NCBI GenBank assembly: GCA_013141385.1
Contig: JABFRB010000010.1
Span: forward strand, 80,552-144,551
Length of the DNA stretch: 64,000 nucleotides
Direction: 5' to 3'
DNA from: Bacteroidales bacterium
GTDB lineage: Bacteria > Bacteroidota > Bacteroidia > Bacteroidales > Tenuifilaceae
The notes below the pieces were generated by a model that ran no database searches, had not been told where the DNA came from, and saw only the letters and a list, made by a program, of their open reading frames with translations. This document shows, piece by piece, positions 8,681 through 17,788 of this stretch (positions are counted from its first letter, which is position 1; the number at the start of each line of letters is the position of its first letter). The position numbers and the translations under genes are program-made.

Positions 8681-9289
8681 ATGAAAAATTTTGTTATAAA
8701 ATCAAGTCTTGTAATAGTATTTGGGACTTTATTAATCTTTATCTCATGCAGAAAAGAGGATGTAAAGCCGCTGCCACCTGAGGATCAGCTTGAAATGGAA
8801 TATTTTGACTTAAGTAATAAAGAGATAAAGGCCTTTACACCAGGATTTTCAGTTGATGTAAATCACGATGGACGAAGGGATATCAAGTTTGGCACCTTAC
8901 TGGTGGGCGATCCAATAGAGCAGGTTGACAACGTGCAATTTTTCATATCCACAGATATTGGTGTCTGCCTACCTGTTAACAACAATGAAAGTATCCCGGT
9001 CTTGAGTAAGGGTGATTCTATTTTACTGGATGATTTGAATGGATATCAGTGGTTTGAATTATCATCAATAGTATTGGTTCAAAAGGTCATTTCTTACAAT
9101 AACCCTGACAGTTGGGATGGGTTATGGAAAGATGCCAATCATAAATTCATTCCGTTTCAGGTTAAAAATGCTGATAAAAGATATAATGGGTGGGTTGAAA
9201 TCAGTGTGGATATTTCAAATGAAAAATTGATCCTGCATAAGGCAGCCATAAGCACAGCTGCTGATCAAATCGTATGTGCAGGGAAATAG
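8681..9289 (+). CDS. Hypothetical lipoprotein
   Basis: This is a lipoprotein of about 202 residues. The signal sequence (KNFVIKSSLVIVFGTLLIFISC) ends in a lipobox with Cys about 25 residues in, so it should be lipidated and processed by the signal peptidase encoded at 33326-33964. The mature part has an acidic/proline linker (RKEDVKPLPPEDQ), then VDVNHDGRRDIKFG, a calcium-loop-like DxNxDGxxD motif common in secreted Bacteroidota proteins. The rest is beta-rich. A TTG at 8675 also opens the frame; the ATG at 8681 is preferred. It is followed after 43 bp by a secreted hydrolase on the same strand. Confidence 0.75.
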   Translation: MKNFVIKSSLVIVFGTLLIFISCRKEDVKPLPPEDQLEMEYFDLSNKEIKAFTPGFSVDVNHDGRRDIKFGTLLVGDPIEQVDNVQFFISTDIGVCLPVNNNESIPVLSKGDSILLDDLNGYQWFELSSIVLVQKVISYNNPDSWDGLWKDANHKFIPFQVKNADKRYNGWVEISVDISNEKLILHKAAISTAADQIVCAGK

Positions 9290-9332
9290 GATGTAGTAAA
9301 CAGATTCAAAAACAATTTAAACTCAAAACAGT

Positions 9333-10961
9333 ATGCGACTATTAACAATAACTATTTTGGCATTTGCCCTTAGCTTGAACATGCAAGCTCAAATGCCCGA
9401 TTCGCTCAAAACTAAGGTGGATGAAATTTTTACAGAATTTAATAATACAAACTCCCCCGGATGTGCCTTAGCTATTTTGCAGGACGGGAAAATGTTGTAT
9501 GAAAAATATTATGGCATGTCGAACCTGGAGTATAATTTGGCTGTTAGTCCGGATTCCAAATTCCATGTTGCCTCTGTGTCAAAACAATTCACTGCTGCGG
9601 CTATCATAAAATTATCGTTAGAAGGGAAAATATCGCTTGATGATGACATCAGAAAATACATTCCCGAGGTTCCGGATTTTGGTTATAAAATTACATTCTA
9701 TCATTTACTGCATCACACAAGTGGTTTAAGAGATCAATGGGAGATGATGACCCTTTCTGGCTGGCGAAGCAATGACTTGATCACTGAGACCGATATTTTG
9801 GATATGGTAAAACGCCAGAAGAGTTTAAATTTTAAACCGGGCGATGAATTTTTATATAGCAATACGGGATTCACTTTGCTGGCTGTTGCTGTAAAAAAGA
9901 TCACAGGAGTTTCACTGAAAGATTATACTGATTCAGTTTTCTTCAAACCAATGGGAATGAACAATACACATTTTCAAAGCGATCATTCTGCCATAATCCC
10001 CAACCGGACATCGGCCTATGTGAAGGAGGAAAAAGGGAATTGGCGAATTGAAATTCCTGTTTTTGATAATTATGGTGCCACGGCATTGTTTACCACGGCA
10101 AGAGATTTGGCCAAATGGGACGAGGCATTTTATGGCGGTAAAATATTTTCGGACGATTTTGTTCAAGCGATGTATAAACCCGGAGTACTAAACGATGGCA
10201 CAGAGCAAATTTATGCTTCTGGATTAATGCTCGAAAACTACAATGGTTATAATATTATCGAGCATGGTGGCGCTGATGCGGGCTACAGATGTTTTGTTTT
10301 GCGAATTCCGGAAAAGCACTTTTCAGCCATAATTCTTTCTAATAGTGGTAACTTTTCAGTAGATTATCATAGAATAATTGATCTGTTTCTTACAAATAAA
10401 AACGTTGAAAAACAAAGAAACCCTGAGGAACATTTTGCAATTGATAGCACCATTGTAAAAAATTGGGAAGGCGATTATTTTGATGAAACTTCCAGTTCAA
10501 AATTTAATCTGCATTTTGAAAAAAATGAATTAAAAATTGGTTGGTGGGGATTGAACCCTGTTAGCAATTACGATTTTAGTGCTGGACCAATGACAACCTT
10601 CAGTTTTAAAATTGATGGTAAAAATATCTTCATGACAAAAGCAGATATTGGCGCCCAAAAAACAGTGTATAAAAAGGTAAAAAAAGTTGAACCTGCTAAA
10701 GTTGACGGGAAACAATACATTGGCAATTTTTATTGCAGCGAGTTAGACGCTTTGTATCGGGTAACTGGTGATGGTAACAATATTTTCGTTCATATTCCAC
10801 GAAACGATTCGCTAAGACTCACTCCCTATTTAAACGACGTTTTTGAAGGCGATTTTGAATGGATTGTTCGTTTTAAGAGAGATAATAAAAAGCAAATCAA
10901 TGGCTTTTATCTATCCGCAAGAATGGTAAGGAGCTTATTTTTTGAGAAGAAAGAATTGTAA
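9333..10961 (+). CDS. Secreted serine hydrolase, class C beta-lactamase family
   Basis: A signal peptide (LLTITILAFALSLNMQAQ) precedes a beta-lactamase/D-alanyl-D-alanine peptidase-fold domain. The catalytic set is intact: SxxK at residues 81-84 (SVSK), the YxN motif Y175-S176-N177, and H311-G-G replacing KTG as in class C-like esterases and peptidases. A C-terminal all-beta region from about residue 365 to 542 resembles lipocalin-like extensions found on such hydrolases. The enzyme would act in the periplasm or outside the cell on peptides or esters; antibiotic resistance should not be assumed. Length of 542 residues is usual for the two-domain form. Confidence 0.9.
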   Translation: MRLLTITILAFALSLNMQAQMPDSLKTKVDEIFTEFNNTNSPGCALAILQDGKMLYEKYYGMSNLEYNLAVSPDSKFHVASVSKQFTAAAIIKLSLEGKISLDDDIRKYIPEVPDFGYKITFYHLLHHTSGLRDQWEMMTLSGWRSNDLITETDILDMVKRQKSLNFKPGDEFLYSNTGFTLLAVAVKKITGVSLKDYTDSVFFKPMGMNNTHFQSDHSAIIPNRTSAYVKEEKGNWRIEIPVFDNYGATALFTTARDLAKWDEAFYGGKIFSDDFVQAMYKPGVLNDGTEQIYASGLMLENYNGYNIIEHGGADAGYRCFVLRIPEKHFSAIILSNSGNFSVDYHRIIDLFLTNKNVEKQRNPEEHFAIDSTIVKNWEGDYFDETSSSKFNLHFEKNELKIGWWGLNPVSNYDFSAGPMTTFSFKIDGKNIFMTKADIGAQKTVYKKVKKVEPAKVDGKQYIGNFYCSELDALYRVTGDGNNIFVHIPRNDSLRLTPYLNDVFEGDFEWIVRFKRDNKKQINGFYLSARMVRSLFFEKKEL

Positions 10962-11457
10962 CCGCTTTACCTGAAACTAACTATTGTATTAAAAGAAAAG
11001 TTGCATACAACATCCACTAAAATCGATTGGGGCTGATTGTTATAAAAGTTTATTTTTAGTGATTTTGGCATTATTTTATAGTGGAATGATGGTGCTGTCC
11101 GAACCTTGCAACGTATTTTAACAGTAAGCAATACTAGTTACTGATATCTTGATATTTATTTGATATTCGCATTGATACAAATTTCACCATTTAAAATTAT
11201 ATTCAAAAAATAAATAATGTGGGTTTGATCTATGAATGCTTATTATATCATTATTTATTAATGCTTTATTGCTAATATTATGTTTTTGAAAGACAGGAAT
11301 AATGAAGTATTTGGGTTACTTCAAACTTTTTTCTTCCAATGTTGCATTTCCCAAAATAGAATAACGTACTGATAATATAGCATTCAAATTATTTCTTGCG
11401 CTGAACAAACGTTAAACACTGTAAATCACCAAACTAGCAACTCTCAGCCAGTAACTA
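10962..11457. other. Gene-free intergenic stretch with an inverted repeat
   Basis: No coding frame is supported in this gap between the hydrolase and the convergent LytTR gene. It holds an 8-bp inverted repeat, CACTAAAA (11015-11022) and TTTTAGTG (11054-11061), followed by TGATTTTGGCAT (from 11060). That 12-mer recurs at about 42763 in another gene-free gap, so part of this stretch may be a dispersed repeat. The remainder is AT-rich and featureless to me. Confidence 0.4.
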
Positions 11458-12189
11458 CTACAATACCAAATATTTTAATATTTCATCCTTTTTGCTATCC
11501 CCTACTTTAATAACCAACCCATTGGTCATACATAAATATCCGCCACGTCCTCTCTGATATTTCTTAACGTGCTTTAAATTTATTAGGTAGGATTTATGAA
11601 CCCGAACAAAGAGGCGATTCTTTAACATTTCCTCGTAAATAGATAATCTTTTTGAAGAAACAACCTTTGATCCATTAACCAAATGAAACACCGAATAGCT
11701 GGAATCGGCGGAAATACAAACAATCTCATCTATCTTAATAAATATTAGGCCTTCTGTGGTAGATATAAAAACTCTATCATCAAGTTTATCGGTTTGGATA
11801 ATTTGCGGATTTTGTGGTAATCTTTTTAATTCTATTTGTTTTCTGGCTTTATTAACAGCATTCTTTAACTCCTCAATATCGTAAGGTTTTAAAATATAGT
11901 CAATTGCAGAGTTTTTTATGGCCTGTAAGGTATATTCACTATATGCAGTAGTAATAATAATTTCGTACTCTTCTGCATTCGTTTTCTTTAGTACATCAAA
12001 CCCACTTTCTTCTTGTAAATTGATATCAAGAAAAACTAAAGATGGTCTCTCCTGAAAAATAAAATTTACAGCCTCGTCCAGATTATTAGCAATTCCAATG
12101 AACTCTAAATCGTTAAATAAATTCGAAATATAACTTTTCAGTAATTCTGCTGATTTCTTGTTATCTTCAACTATTAGCGTCTTAATCAT
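11458..12189 (-). CDS. LytTR-family response regulator
   Basis: This is a two-component transcription regulator of 243 residues. The receiver domain (1-120) has the acidic pair E8-D9, phosphoacceptor D55 (LVFLDINL) and the conserved Lys in DYILKPYDIEEL. The C-terminal LytTR DNA-binding domain (about 140-240) shows the family pattern FISTTEGLIFIKIDEIVCISADSSYSVFHLVNG and RLFVRVHKSYLINLKHVKKYQRG. Such regulators pair with PF06580-type kinases, and one is encoded at 1915-4977 on the other strand. The pairing is an inference. A -7-like TATTTTTG lies upstream at 12213-12206 without a well-spaced -33 partner. Confidence 0.93.
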   Translation of the reverse strand: MIKTLIVEDNKKSAELLKSYISNLFNDLEFIGIANNLDEAVNFIFQERPSLVFLDINLQEESGFDVLKKTNAEEYEIIITTAYSEYTLQAIKNSAIDYILKPYDIEELKNAVNKARKQIELKRLPQNPQIIQTDKLDDRVFISTTEGLIFIKIDEIVCISADSSYSVFHLVNGSKVVSSKRLSIYEEMLKNRLFVRVHKSYLINLKHVKKYQRGRGGYLCMTNGLVIKVGDSKKDEILKYLVL

Positions 12190-12394
12190 GAATTCTTAGG
12201 TAAAACAAAAATACTAAGCCCTTTCAATTTGATAAGATTTGTAGTCAAAGATAATTTTTTAATGACTTTTTTATGCCGAGGGGGTAATTTTATATTAATG
12301 ATTAAGTAATCATCCTTCTTTTTATGATTGAACCCTAACCAAGTATTTTTACATCAATAGGAGAGAAATTTCAATTACTTTTTTGCGATAGCGG

Positions 12395-12661
12395 TTAATT
12401 TAAATATTGATTGGAGTTTTTAACCAATATTTCTTCAAATTCAAGAAGCCTTAATTTAATGGGCTTTACATATTCATAACTGTCAATCTCGTGGTTGAAT
12501 TTTAATGGATAACCAAAAGTTCCAATAATTTGTAAAAGTTCACAAACAGCACTCTCGCTGAGGCCTAACTTTTCGGCTAATGCTTGGGTATTTCCTGTAC
12601 ATTTGTTCTGAACAAAGTTATCAAGCATTCCTAAATGATTAATTAATTGTTCTATTTCCAT
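12395..12661 (-). CDS. Small winged-HTH protein
   Basis: From ATG 12661 the product is about 88 residues; an in-frame TTG at 12712 would give 105. The core QLINHLGMLDNFVQNKCTG is followed by NTQALAEKLGLSESAVCELL, a helix-turn-helix, then FGYPLKFNHEIDSYEY, the wing seen in small Bacteroidota HTH proteins. It has no effector domain. The function is probably DNA binding, with unknown targets. It lies alone between the LytTR regulator and a barrel protein gene, each more than 150 bp away. Confidence 0.65.
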   Translation of the reverse strand: MEIEQLINHLGMLDNFVQNKCTGNTQALAEKLGLSESAVCELLQIIGTFGYPLKFNHEIDSYEYVKPIKLRLLEFEEILVKNSNQYLN

Positions 12662-12862
12662 TTCTTTAGGATTTATGTCATTGAGAGATATCCCCTCACT
12701 TAAATATTCCAAAATTACCTATTGGTGACATTTTTTTCAACTTTTTTGAAAAAAAACAATATCTATCATATTAGTTTACAGCCAATAAAAATAATGAAAT
12801 AATTGTTAAGAATTTTATAATTCAACTTTTTTTTTCCTTGAAAAAGCAAAAAATGTCAGGAA

Positions 12863-13471
12863 TCATATTTTATATCTAGCCACAAACTCAATCACATTAT
12901 TATACTGACCCCGATCCCATCGGTAAGTTATATTCCCTTTGTGAGGTCGAACAGGAAACATGGAGTAGCTATACATAATATTAAATGCCCAATGCTTGCT
13001 TTGGTTGTACTCAAAACCAAATCTCCAAGCAAGTTCAAATTTGTGAAATTTTTGGATATCCTCTTGTGGAAAAGGACCAAACTCATTCATCTCTTGAGCC
13101 TTACCAAGATACCCTGTAGAGATACCTGCTAATGCATTAAACCCATTACCAAATCGATAACCAACAATTATTGGTATCTCAAGGTAATTCAATCTCATGC
13201 GATAATGCCCAATGGTAACACCATCCTGAATGGTTTTGGCAAAACTGCCCTTTTGAATGTACCTCAATTCCATTCTGGTATAGAGAACATGATTTAATCT
13301 ACGACCGACCCAGATACCTGCAATTGGTCCCGCCTTATTGTATCCGCCATTCCCATCACCATCCACCTGAGTTGCGGCTAAACCACAAACAAATCCGGCA
13401 TCAAATTGCTGCGCTGTTGAATGAGTGGAAATTCCAATAATCAATAGTGTATATATAATAACAATTCTCAT
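12863..13471 (-). CDS. Outer membrane beta-barrel protein (PorT/OmpA-barrel-like)
   Basis: A signal peptide (IVIIYTLLIIGISTHSTAQQ) precedes a barrel of about 180 residues. Amphipathic strands can be traced: FDAGFVCGLAATQVDG, AGIWVGRRLNHVLYTRMELRYIQKG, LNYLEIPIIVGYRFGNGFNALAGISTGYL, FELAWRFGFEYNQSKHWAFNIMYSYSM, and a last strand NNVIEFVARYKI ending in a hydrophobic residue as outer membrane proteins do. The LEIPI...G pattern is typical of Bacteroidota porin-family (outer membrane beta-barrel domain) proteins. A short repeat (13488-13506) lies just before the start. Confidence 0.83.
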   Translation of the reverse strand: MRIVIIYTLLIIGISTHSTAQQFDAGFVCGLAATQVDGDGNGGYNKAGPIAGIWVGRRLNHVLYTRMELRYIQKGSFAKTIQDGVTIGHYRMRLNYLEIPIIVGYRFGNGFNALAGISTGYLGKAQEMNEFGPFPQEDIQKFHKFELAWRFGFEYNQSKHWAFNIMYSYSMFPVRPHKGNITYRWDRGQYNNVIEFVARYKI

Positions 13472-13487
13472 GGATGTTGCTTTTAAG

Positions 13488-13506
13488 TGCCTAGAATACT
13501 TAGAGT
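13488..13506. repeat. Short copy of a dispersed intergenic motif
   Basis: GTGCCTAGAATACTTAGAG here resembles GTGCCTTGAGTACTTCGAG at 30043-30061 (about 15 of 19 positions). Both lie just upstream of or between minus-strand genes and are non-coding. A shared dispersed element is the simplest reading. Confidence 0.35.
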
Positions 13507-13519
13507 TTATTGATAAATA

Positions 13520-14224
13520 TTAATTTCCTCTAACTTCTTTTAAAATCAATTTGAGCATTTTCTCAACACCAACCGAAGCATTCTCTTTAATATAGTGAAT
13601 CGTTTGCCGGCTTTGAACGGTCACGTCATTAGGATCAATCAGATAAACAGGAGTGTTTTTGGATACGTATCCTAGTAACCCTGCGGCTGGGTATACATTA
13701 AGAGATGTACCAACTATGGCAAAAATCTCTGCTTGCCGGGTTATCTGCATAGCATCTACCATTGCAGGAACAGGTTCACCAAACCAAACTATATGAGGAC
13801 GAAGCTGCGAACCTTTTTCGCATTTATCGCCTAATTTTAAATCGGTATAGCCAATATCATGAACAATTGATGAATCTAACGTTGACTCAACCTTGGTTAA
13901 CTCCCCATGTAGGTGGAGGATCTTGGTGCTTCCTGCCCTTTCATGAAGATTATCAACATTTTGGGTAATGATGTGAACATCAAAATACTTTTCTGCTTCA
14001 GCCAAGGCAATATGACCTCTATTGGGCATCGCATTCTTAAGCTGTTTGCGCCTATCATTGTAAAAATTTAAAACTAAGTCGGGATTTTGCACCCATCCAT
14101 CGTAGCTGGCGACTTCCATTATATCGTATTCCTCCCATAATCCTCCCATATCACGAAATGTACGAATACCGCTCTCTGCGCTAATTCCAGCTCCAGTAAG
14201 CACTACTAATTTAATTCTGTTCAT
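13520..14224 (-). CDS. cobB: Sir2-family NAD-dependent protein deacylase (sirtuin)
   Basis: This 234-residue sirtuin would remove acyl groups from protein lysines using NAD. It shows the nucleotide-binding GAGISAESGIRTFRD (11-25), TQNVDNLHERAG (87-98), the catalytic His106 in LHLHGEL, WFGEPVP and the late GTSLNVYPAAGL. The region where class III sirtuins carry four zinc-binding cysteines (about 112-140) has only Cys135, so structural zinc is probably not bound, as in some bacterial sirtuins. Its start codon overlaps the stop of the upstream hydrolase gene (ATGA), which implies translational coupling. Confidence 0.92.
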   Translation of the reverse strand: MNRIKLVVLTGAGISAESGIRTFRDMGGLWEEYDIMEVASYDGWVQNPDLVLNFYNDRRKQLKNAMPNRGHIALAEAEKYFDVHIITQNVDNLHERAGSTKILHLHGELTKVESTLDSSIVHDIGYTDLKLGDKCEKGSQLRPHIVWFGEPVPAMVDAMQITRQAEIFAIVGTSLNVYPAAGLLGYVSKNTPVYLIDPNDVTVQSRQTIHYIKENASVGVEKMLKLILKEVRGN

Positions 14225-15456
14225 CGCTCTTTAGGTTTTTCTTTGCATAAAAAGGAATAGTAAAGTAAAATGGATTCATTAACCTCTTTATAAAAATCAG
14301 TGGCCTCATTATCATCAAAACCTAAACGCCGCCATTTAGCTTCTAGTTTTTCCCCTTTGGCAATTATATCTTTTTCGAATTGTACATTTTGTTGCATAAT
14401 CCCCGTATTGCTATTATTTCCAAGCACTTCAAGGTAAATGTAATTCTCTCCCTCGGTACCTTTATTGAATGGGAAACAATCCTTTTTTATGAGAAGTGTA
14501 AAGGTACAAAGTAACGCTTTCTTAGTCCTAGGTGCTGTTAGAATTCCAGGGATAGTCTCACCAGCACTAACCCAAAGGGGGATTGAAATTGATGTGGGTT
14601 GAAATCCAAGTTTTACCCAAGTGGTTACAAGCGAAGGAGTTTCTCCTGCTTTTACACCATGAACAACAATTGTTGATGAGGAAGAATATCTAACTATATA
14701 ATCCCTAAACGGATACATTCGATTCTGAAAATCCTCCTTCTTTTTAAAAACATTTGAAAGATCTGTCTTTGTTAACTCGTGCCGAAGAGAAAGTGTTGCT
14801 TTTGAAAGAAAAAATTCTGGTGTTATTTTTTTTGCTTTATATGCTTCATTAATAATCACACTTGCTGTATTGTATCTATTGTAACCGGCACCTTCATTCT
14901 CTCTACCAGAAAAGGAATAATTTGTTCTAATCAAATATCCATCTGGTGCTACCTTGGAATCGTTAACATCAAAGATTTTATACTTAAAATTATCGGTCTC
15001 GAAGTAAGCAGCACCTCCCTGAGCATCAATTAACCCAAAGTTTGCCTCTACACCGAGGGGTTTGGGTAAAGAGTCAAGTAATCTTTTAAAATCATCAATA
15101 GTGGCACAGGTGGCTAAAGCCAACTTCATTACCATTCCCTCCTGATCTTGTAATGTTGTATGATCATCCTTAGGTTTTAGGTTATATGAAGCAGAATTCA
15201 TTATAGAAAATCCAGCGCTATTTGTTCCAGCCCAAACCTGATATAGTGAATCATTGGAGTTTACCAATCCTATATATTCATACTTCCCCCCCTTAATGAA
15301 CATCATTTTATTGTTGAATTCATCCGTATCACGATGTTTCCAAAGTATAGGACGACCATCGGGTGTGGCTTTACCGCTGATTATTGCTGTGGTACAGCAA
15401 ATGGAATTAAATGAAACAAGTATTGCTAGAGATGTAATTAGTAGAATTTTCTTCAT
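14221..15456 (-). CDS. Secreted linear-amide C-N hydrolase / C45-type Ntn-hydrolase
   Basis: This 411-residue exported protein belongs to the choloylglycine-hydrolase/C45 acyltransferase group of N-terminal nucleophile hydrolases. The signal peptide (ILLITSLAILVSFNSI) is followed directly by CCTTAIISGKATPDGRPILWKHRD. Processing before Cys21 or Cys22 would create the nucleophile, and the downstream R-D pattern matches the family. The middle carries NSASYNL and AQGGAAYFETDN, the usual Asn/Asp active-site segments. Substrate could be an amide or peptide and is not readable. It shares a 4-bp overlap with the sirtuin gene. Confidence 0.83.
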   Translation of the reverse strand: MKKILLITSLAILVSFNSICCTTAIISGKATPDGRPILWKHRDTDEFNNKMMFIKGGKYEYIGLVNSNDSLYQVWAGTNSAGFSIMNSASYNLKPKDDHTTLQDQEGMVMKLALATCATIDDFKRLLDSLPKPLGVEANFGLIDAQGGAAYFETDNFKYKIFDVNDSKVAPDGYLIRTNYSFSGRENEGAGYNRYNTASVIINEAYKAKKITPEFFLSKATLSLRHELTKTDLSNVFKKKEDFQNRMYPFRDYIVRYSSSSTIVVHGVKAGETPSLVTTWVKLGFQPTSISIPLWVSAGETIPGILTAPRTKKALLCTFTLLIKKDCFPFNKGTEGENYIYLEVLGNNSNTGIMQQNVQFEKDIIAKGEKLEAKWRRLGFDDNEATDFYKEVNESILLYYSFLCKEKPKER

Positions 15457-15697
15457 AGCACTATATGCTTAAATGGAGTTTAGGGTAAATATAAGAATTT
15501 GATTTCCCTCCTACCTAAAAAAGGTTTTAAAAATATATTGCTTTACTTTTTTGCGATTTATAAATAAATGCAAATCAAGCGATTTAAACCAGTAAATGTC
15601 TCTTTCTTTTTCAAATCAATTATAAAAACTTGACCCCCCATTTTCCCCATTAGGTATCCTTCCAATTATTATCTTTACACTTTCAATCCAAGGATAA

Positions 15698-17632
15698 ATG
15701 ATAGACCAACACACCGTAGATAGAATTATTACTGCAGCCGATATTACCGAGGTGGTTGGCGATTTTGTTACCCTAAAAAAGAGGGGTGTGAATTTTCTTG
15801 GGCTTTGCCCGTTCCATAATGAGAAAACCCCTTCGTTTACAGTTAGCCCTGCTAAAGGAATTTTCAAGTGCTTTGGTTGTGGGAAGGGTGGAAATTCCGT
15901 GAATTTTATCATGGAGCATGAGCACATGAGCTACGTTGAAGCGCTCAAGTTCCTTGCCCATAAATATCATATTGAGGTTGTTGAGAAGGAGGTTACTCCT
16001 GAAGATCTTCTTCAGCGTAACGAACGTGAGAGTTTAATGGTGGTTACCGCTTATGCACAGCGATATTTCGGCGATACCCTACATAAACACTCGGATGGAA
16101 AGACCATTGGTATGGCTTACTTCCGTGAGCGAAACTTCCGCGATGATATCATCGAAAAATTTCAACTTGGATATTGTTTGGATCAACGTGATGCCTTTAC
16201 TCGCACAGCAATTCGCGAAGGTTACAAACTCGATTATCTTGTTAAAACAGGGCTCACCGTTCTGCATAACGAGGATTCATTCGATAGATTTCAGGGGAGG
16301 GTAATGTTTCCCATTCACAGCGTAAGCGGCAGGGTTATTGCCTTTGGAGGGAGAATTCTTAAAACCGATAAGAAATTTGCTAAATACCTCAACAGCCCCG
16401 AAAGCGAAATTTACCATAAAAGTAATGTCCTATACGGTATTTTTCATGCTAAAAAGTCAATTACTCAGGAGAATAAATGCTTTTTGGTTGAGGGGTACAC
16501 AGATGTAATATCGCTTCATCAGGCGGGAATTGAAAACGTGGTTGCCAGCTCGGGTACATCATTAACCATCGATCAGATTAAACTAATAAAACGCTTTACT
16601 CCCAATGTTACCATACTATACGATGGTGATGCAGCAGGTATCAAGGCTTCCTTAAGAGGGATTGATCTGGTGCTAGAGGAGGGATTAAATGTAAAAGTTG
16701 CCTTGCTCCCCGAAGGCGAAGACCCTGATAGTTATGCTCGCACACACAGCGCATCGGAGGTTCTAGATTTTATTGCTAAAAACGAAACGGATTTTATTGC
16801 CTTTAAAACCCGTCTACTTCTTGATGATGCAAAATCAGACCCTATTAAACGTGCAGGTTTAATCAGTGATATTGTTAGATCAATTGCTGTTATCCCCGAT
16901 AGCATTACCCGGTCAGTATATATCAAGGAGTGTAGCAATTTGCTTGATATTCAAGAAAATGTACTTTATGCCGAGGTTGGGTCGAACCGAAGGAAAAAGA
17001 TGGAGCAGGTTTTGGGAAAAATACCTGCCGAATCAGAGATTAAAACCACACCCCTTCCAGGTTTTGTTTCCAATATTTTTTGTGAGGAACAGGAGAAAGA
17101 GATTGTTTACTTCCTGCTTCGGCACGGGAATGTTGTTTTCTGGAAACCCGAACCAACTGATGAGAATCAGGACATTCCATCGGTTTCGATTGGTCAATAT
17201 ATTATAAACGAAATCCTAAACGATGATCTTGATTTTAAAAACCTTGTATATCAGAAAATATTTAACGATTATCTCACACAACTTGAAGCAAACCCCGAGG
17301 TCGATATTCATTACTTTGTAAATCATCCCGATAGCCAAATAGGACAGGTTACCGCCGATTTTCTTTCAAACCCTTACAGTTTGAGTAAAATATGGGTAAA
17401 TCATGAAGATTTTTCTGAAGATGATGAAACCTTCCTACATCATGCGATACCAAAATCTATACTCGTATTTAAACTTAAGGTGCTAAAAATTGCTGATAAG
17501 AAACTTCTGATGGAATTACCCAAACTAAACCCACAACAGGTTGAGGAGACTAACAATATACTGACAAAAATAAGAGAGCTTAAAATAATCATAAATCAGA
17601 TTTCTAAAGAATTGGATAGGAATTTGCTTTAA
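15698..17632 (+). CDS. dnaG: DNA primase
   Basis: This enzyme makes the RNA primers for replication. The N-terminal CHC2 zinc finger is complete: C37-H40 (LCPFH) and C58-C61 (FKCFGCGKGG). The central primase core has the DnaG N-terminal fold (YFRERNFRDDIIEKFQLGY; GRVMFPIHSVSGRVIAFGGR). The TOPRIM segment has Glu in FLVEGYTDVISLHQAG and the metal-binding DGD in ILYDGDAAGIKA. A C-terminal helicase-interaction region, weakly conserved, runs to residue 644, the usual length for Bacteroidota. A TATCTTTA -7-like box sits at 15670-15677. Confidence 0.97.
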   Translation: MIDQHTVDRIITAADITEVVGDFVTLKKRGVNFLGLCPFHNEKTPSFTVSPAKGIFKCFGCGKGGNSVNFIMEHEHMSYVEALKFLAHKYHIEVVEKEVTPEDLLQRNERESLMVVTAYAQRYFGDTLHKHSDGKTIGMAYFRERNFRDDIIEKFQLGYCLDQRDAFTRTAIREGYKLDYLVKTGLTVLHNEDSFDRFQGRVMFPIHSVSGRVIAFGGRILKTDKKFAKYLNSPESEIYHKSNVLYGIFHAKKSITQENKCFLVEGYTDVISLHQAGIENVVASSGTSLTIDQIKLIKRFTPNVTILYDGDAAGIKASLRGIDLVLEEGLNVKVALLPEGEDPDSYARTHSASEVLDFIAKNETDFIAFKTRLLLDDAKSDPIKRAGLISDIVRSIAVIPDSITRSVYIKECSNLLDIQENVLYAEVGSNRRKKMEQVLGKIPAESEIKTTPLPGFVSNIFCEEQEKEIVYFLLRHGNVVFWKPEPTDENQDIPSVSIGQYIINEILNDDLDFKNLVYQKIFNDYLTQLEANPEVDIHYFVNHPDSQIGQVTADFLSNPYSLSKIWVNHEDFSEDDETFLHHAIPKSILVFKLKVLKIADKKLLMELPKLNPQQVEETNNILTKIRELKIIINQISKELDRNLL

Positions 17633-17788
17633 ATAAACACAATAATTATTTAAATCATAGAGCCGATTTAAAACAACCCGGCCTTTTAATTGTTAATTTA
17701 TTTGTGAATTATTACCTTTACCACTCATTAATTGCTATATTCGAACACTATATTGATATCAAAATAATAACTCAAAACTATAAATCTG

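Noticed and set aside
9333..10961. The class C-like hydrolase considered as an antibiotic resistance gene.
   Set aside because: The SxxK, YxN and HGG motifs are shared with many esterases and peptidases; sequence alone does not show beta-lactam hydrolysis.
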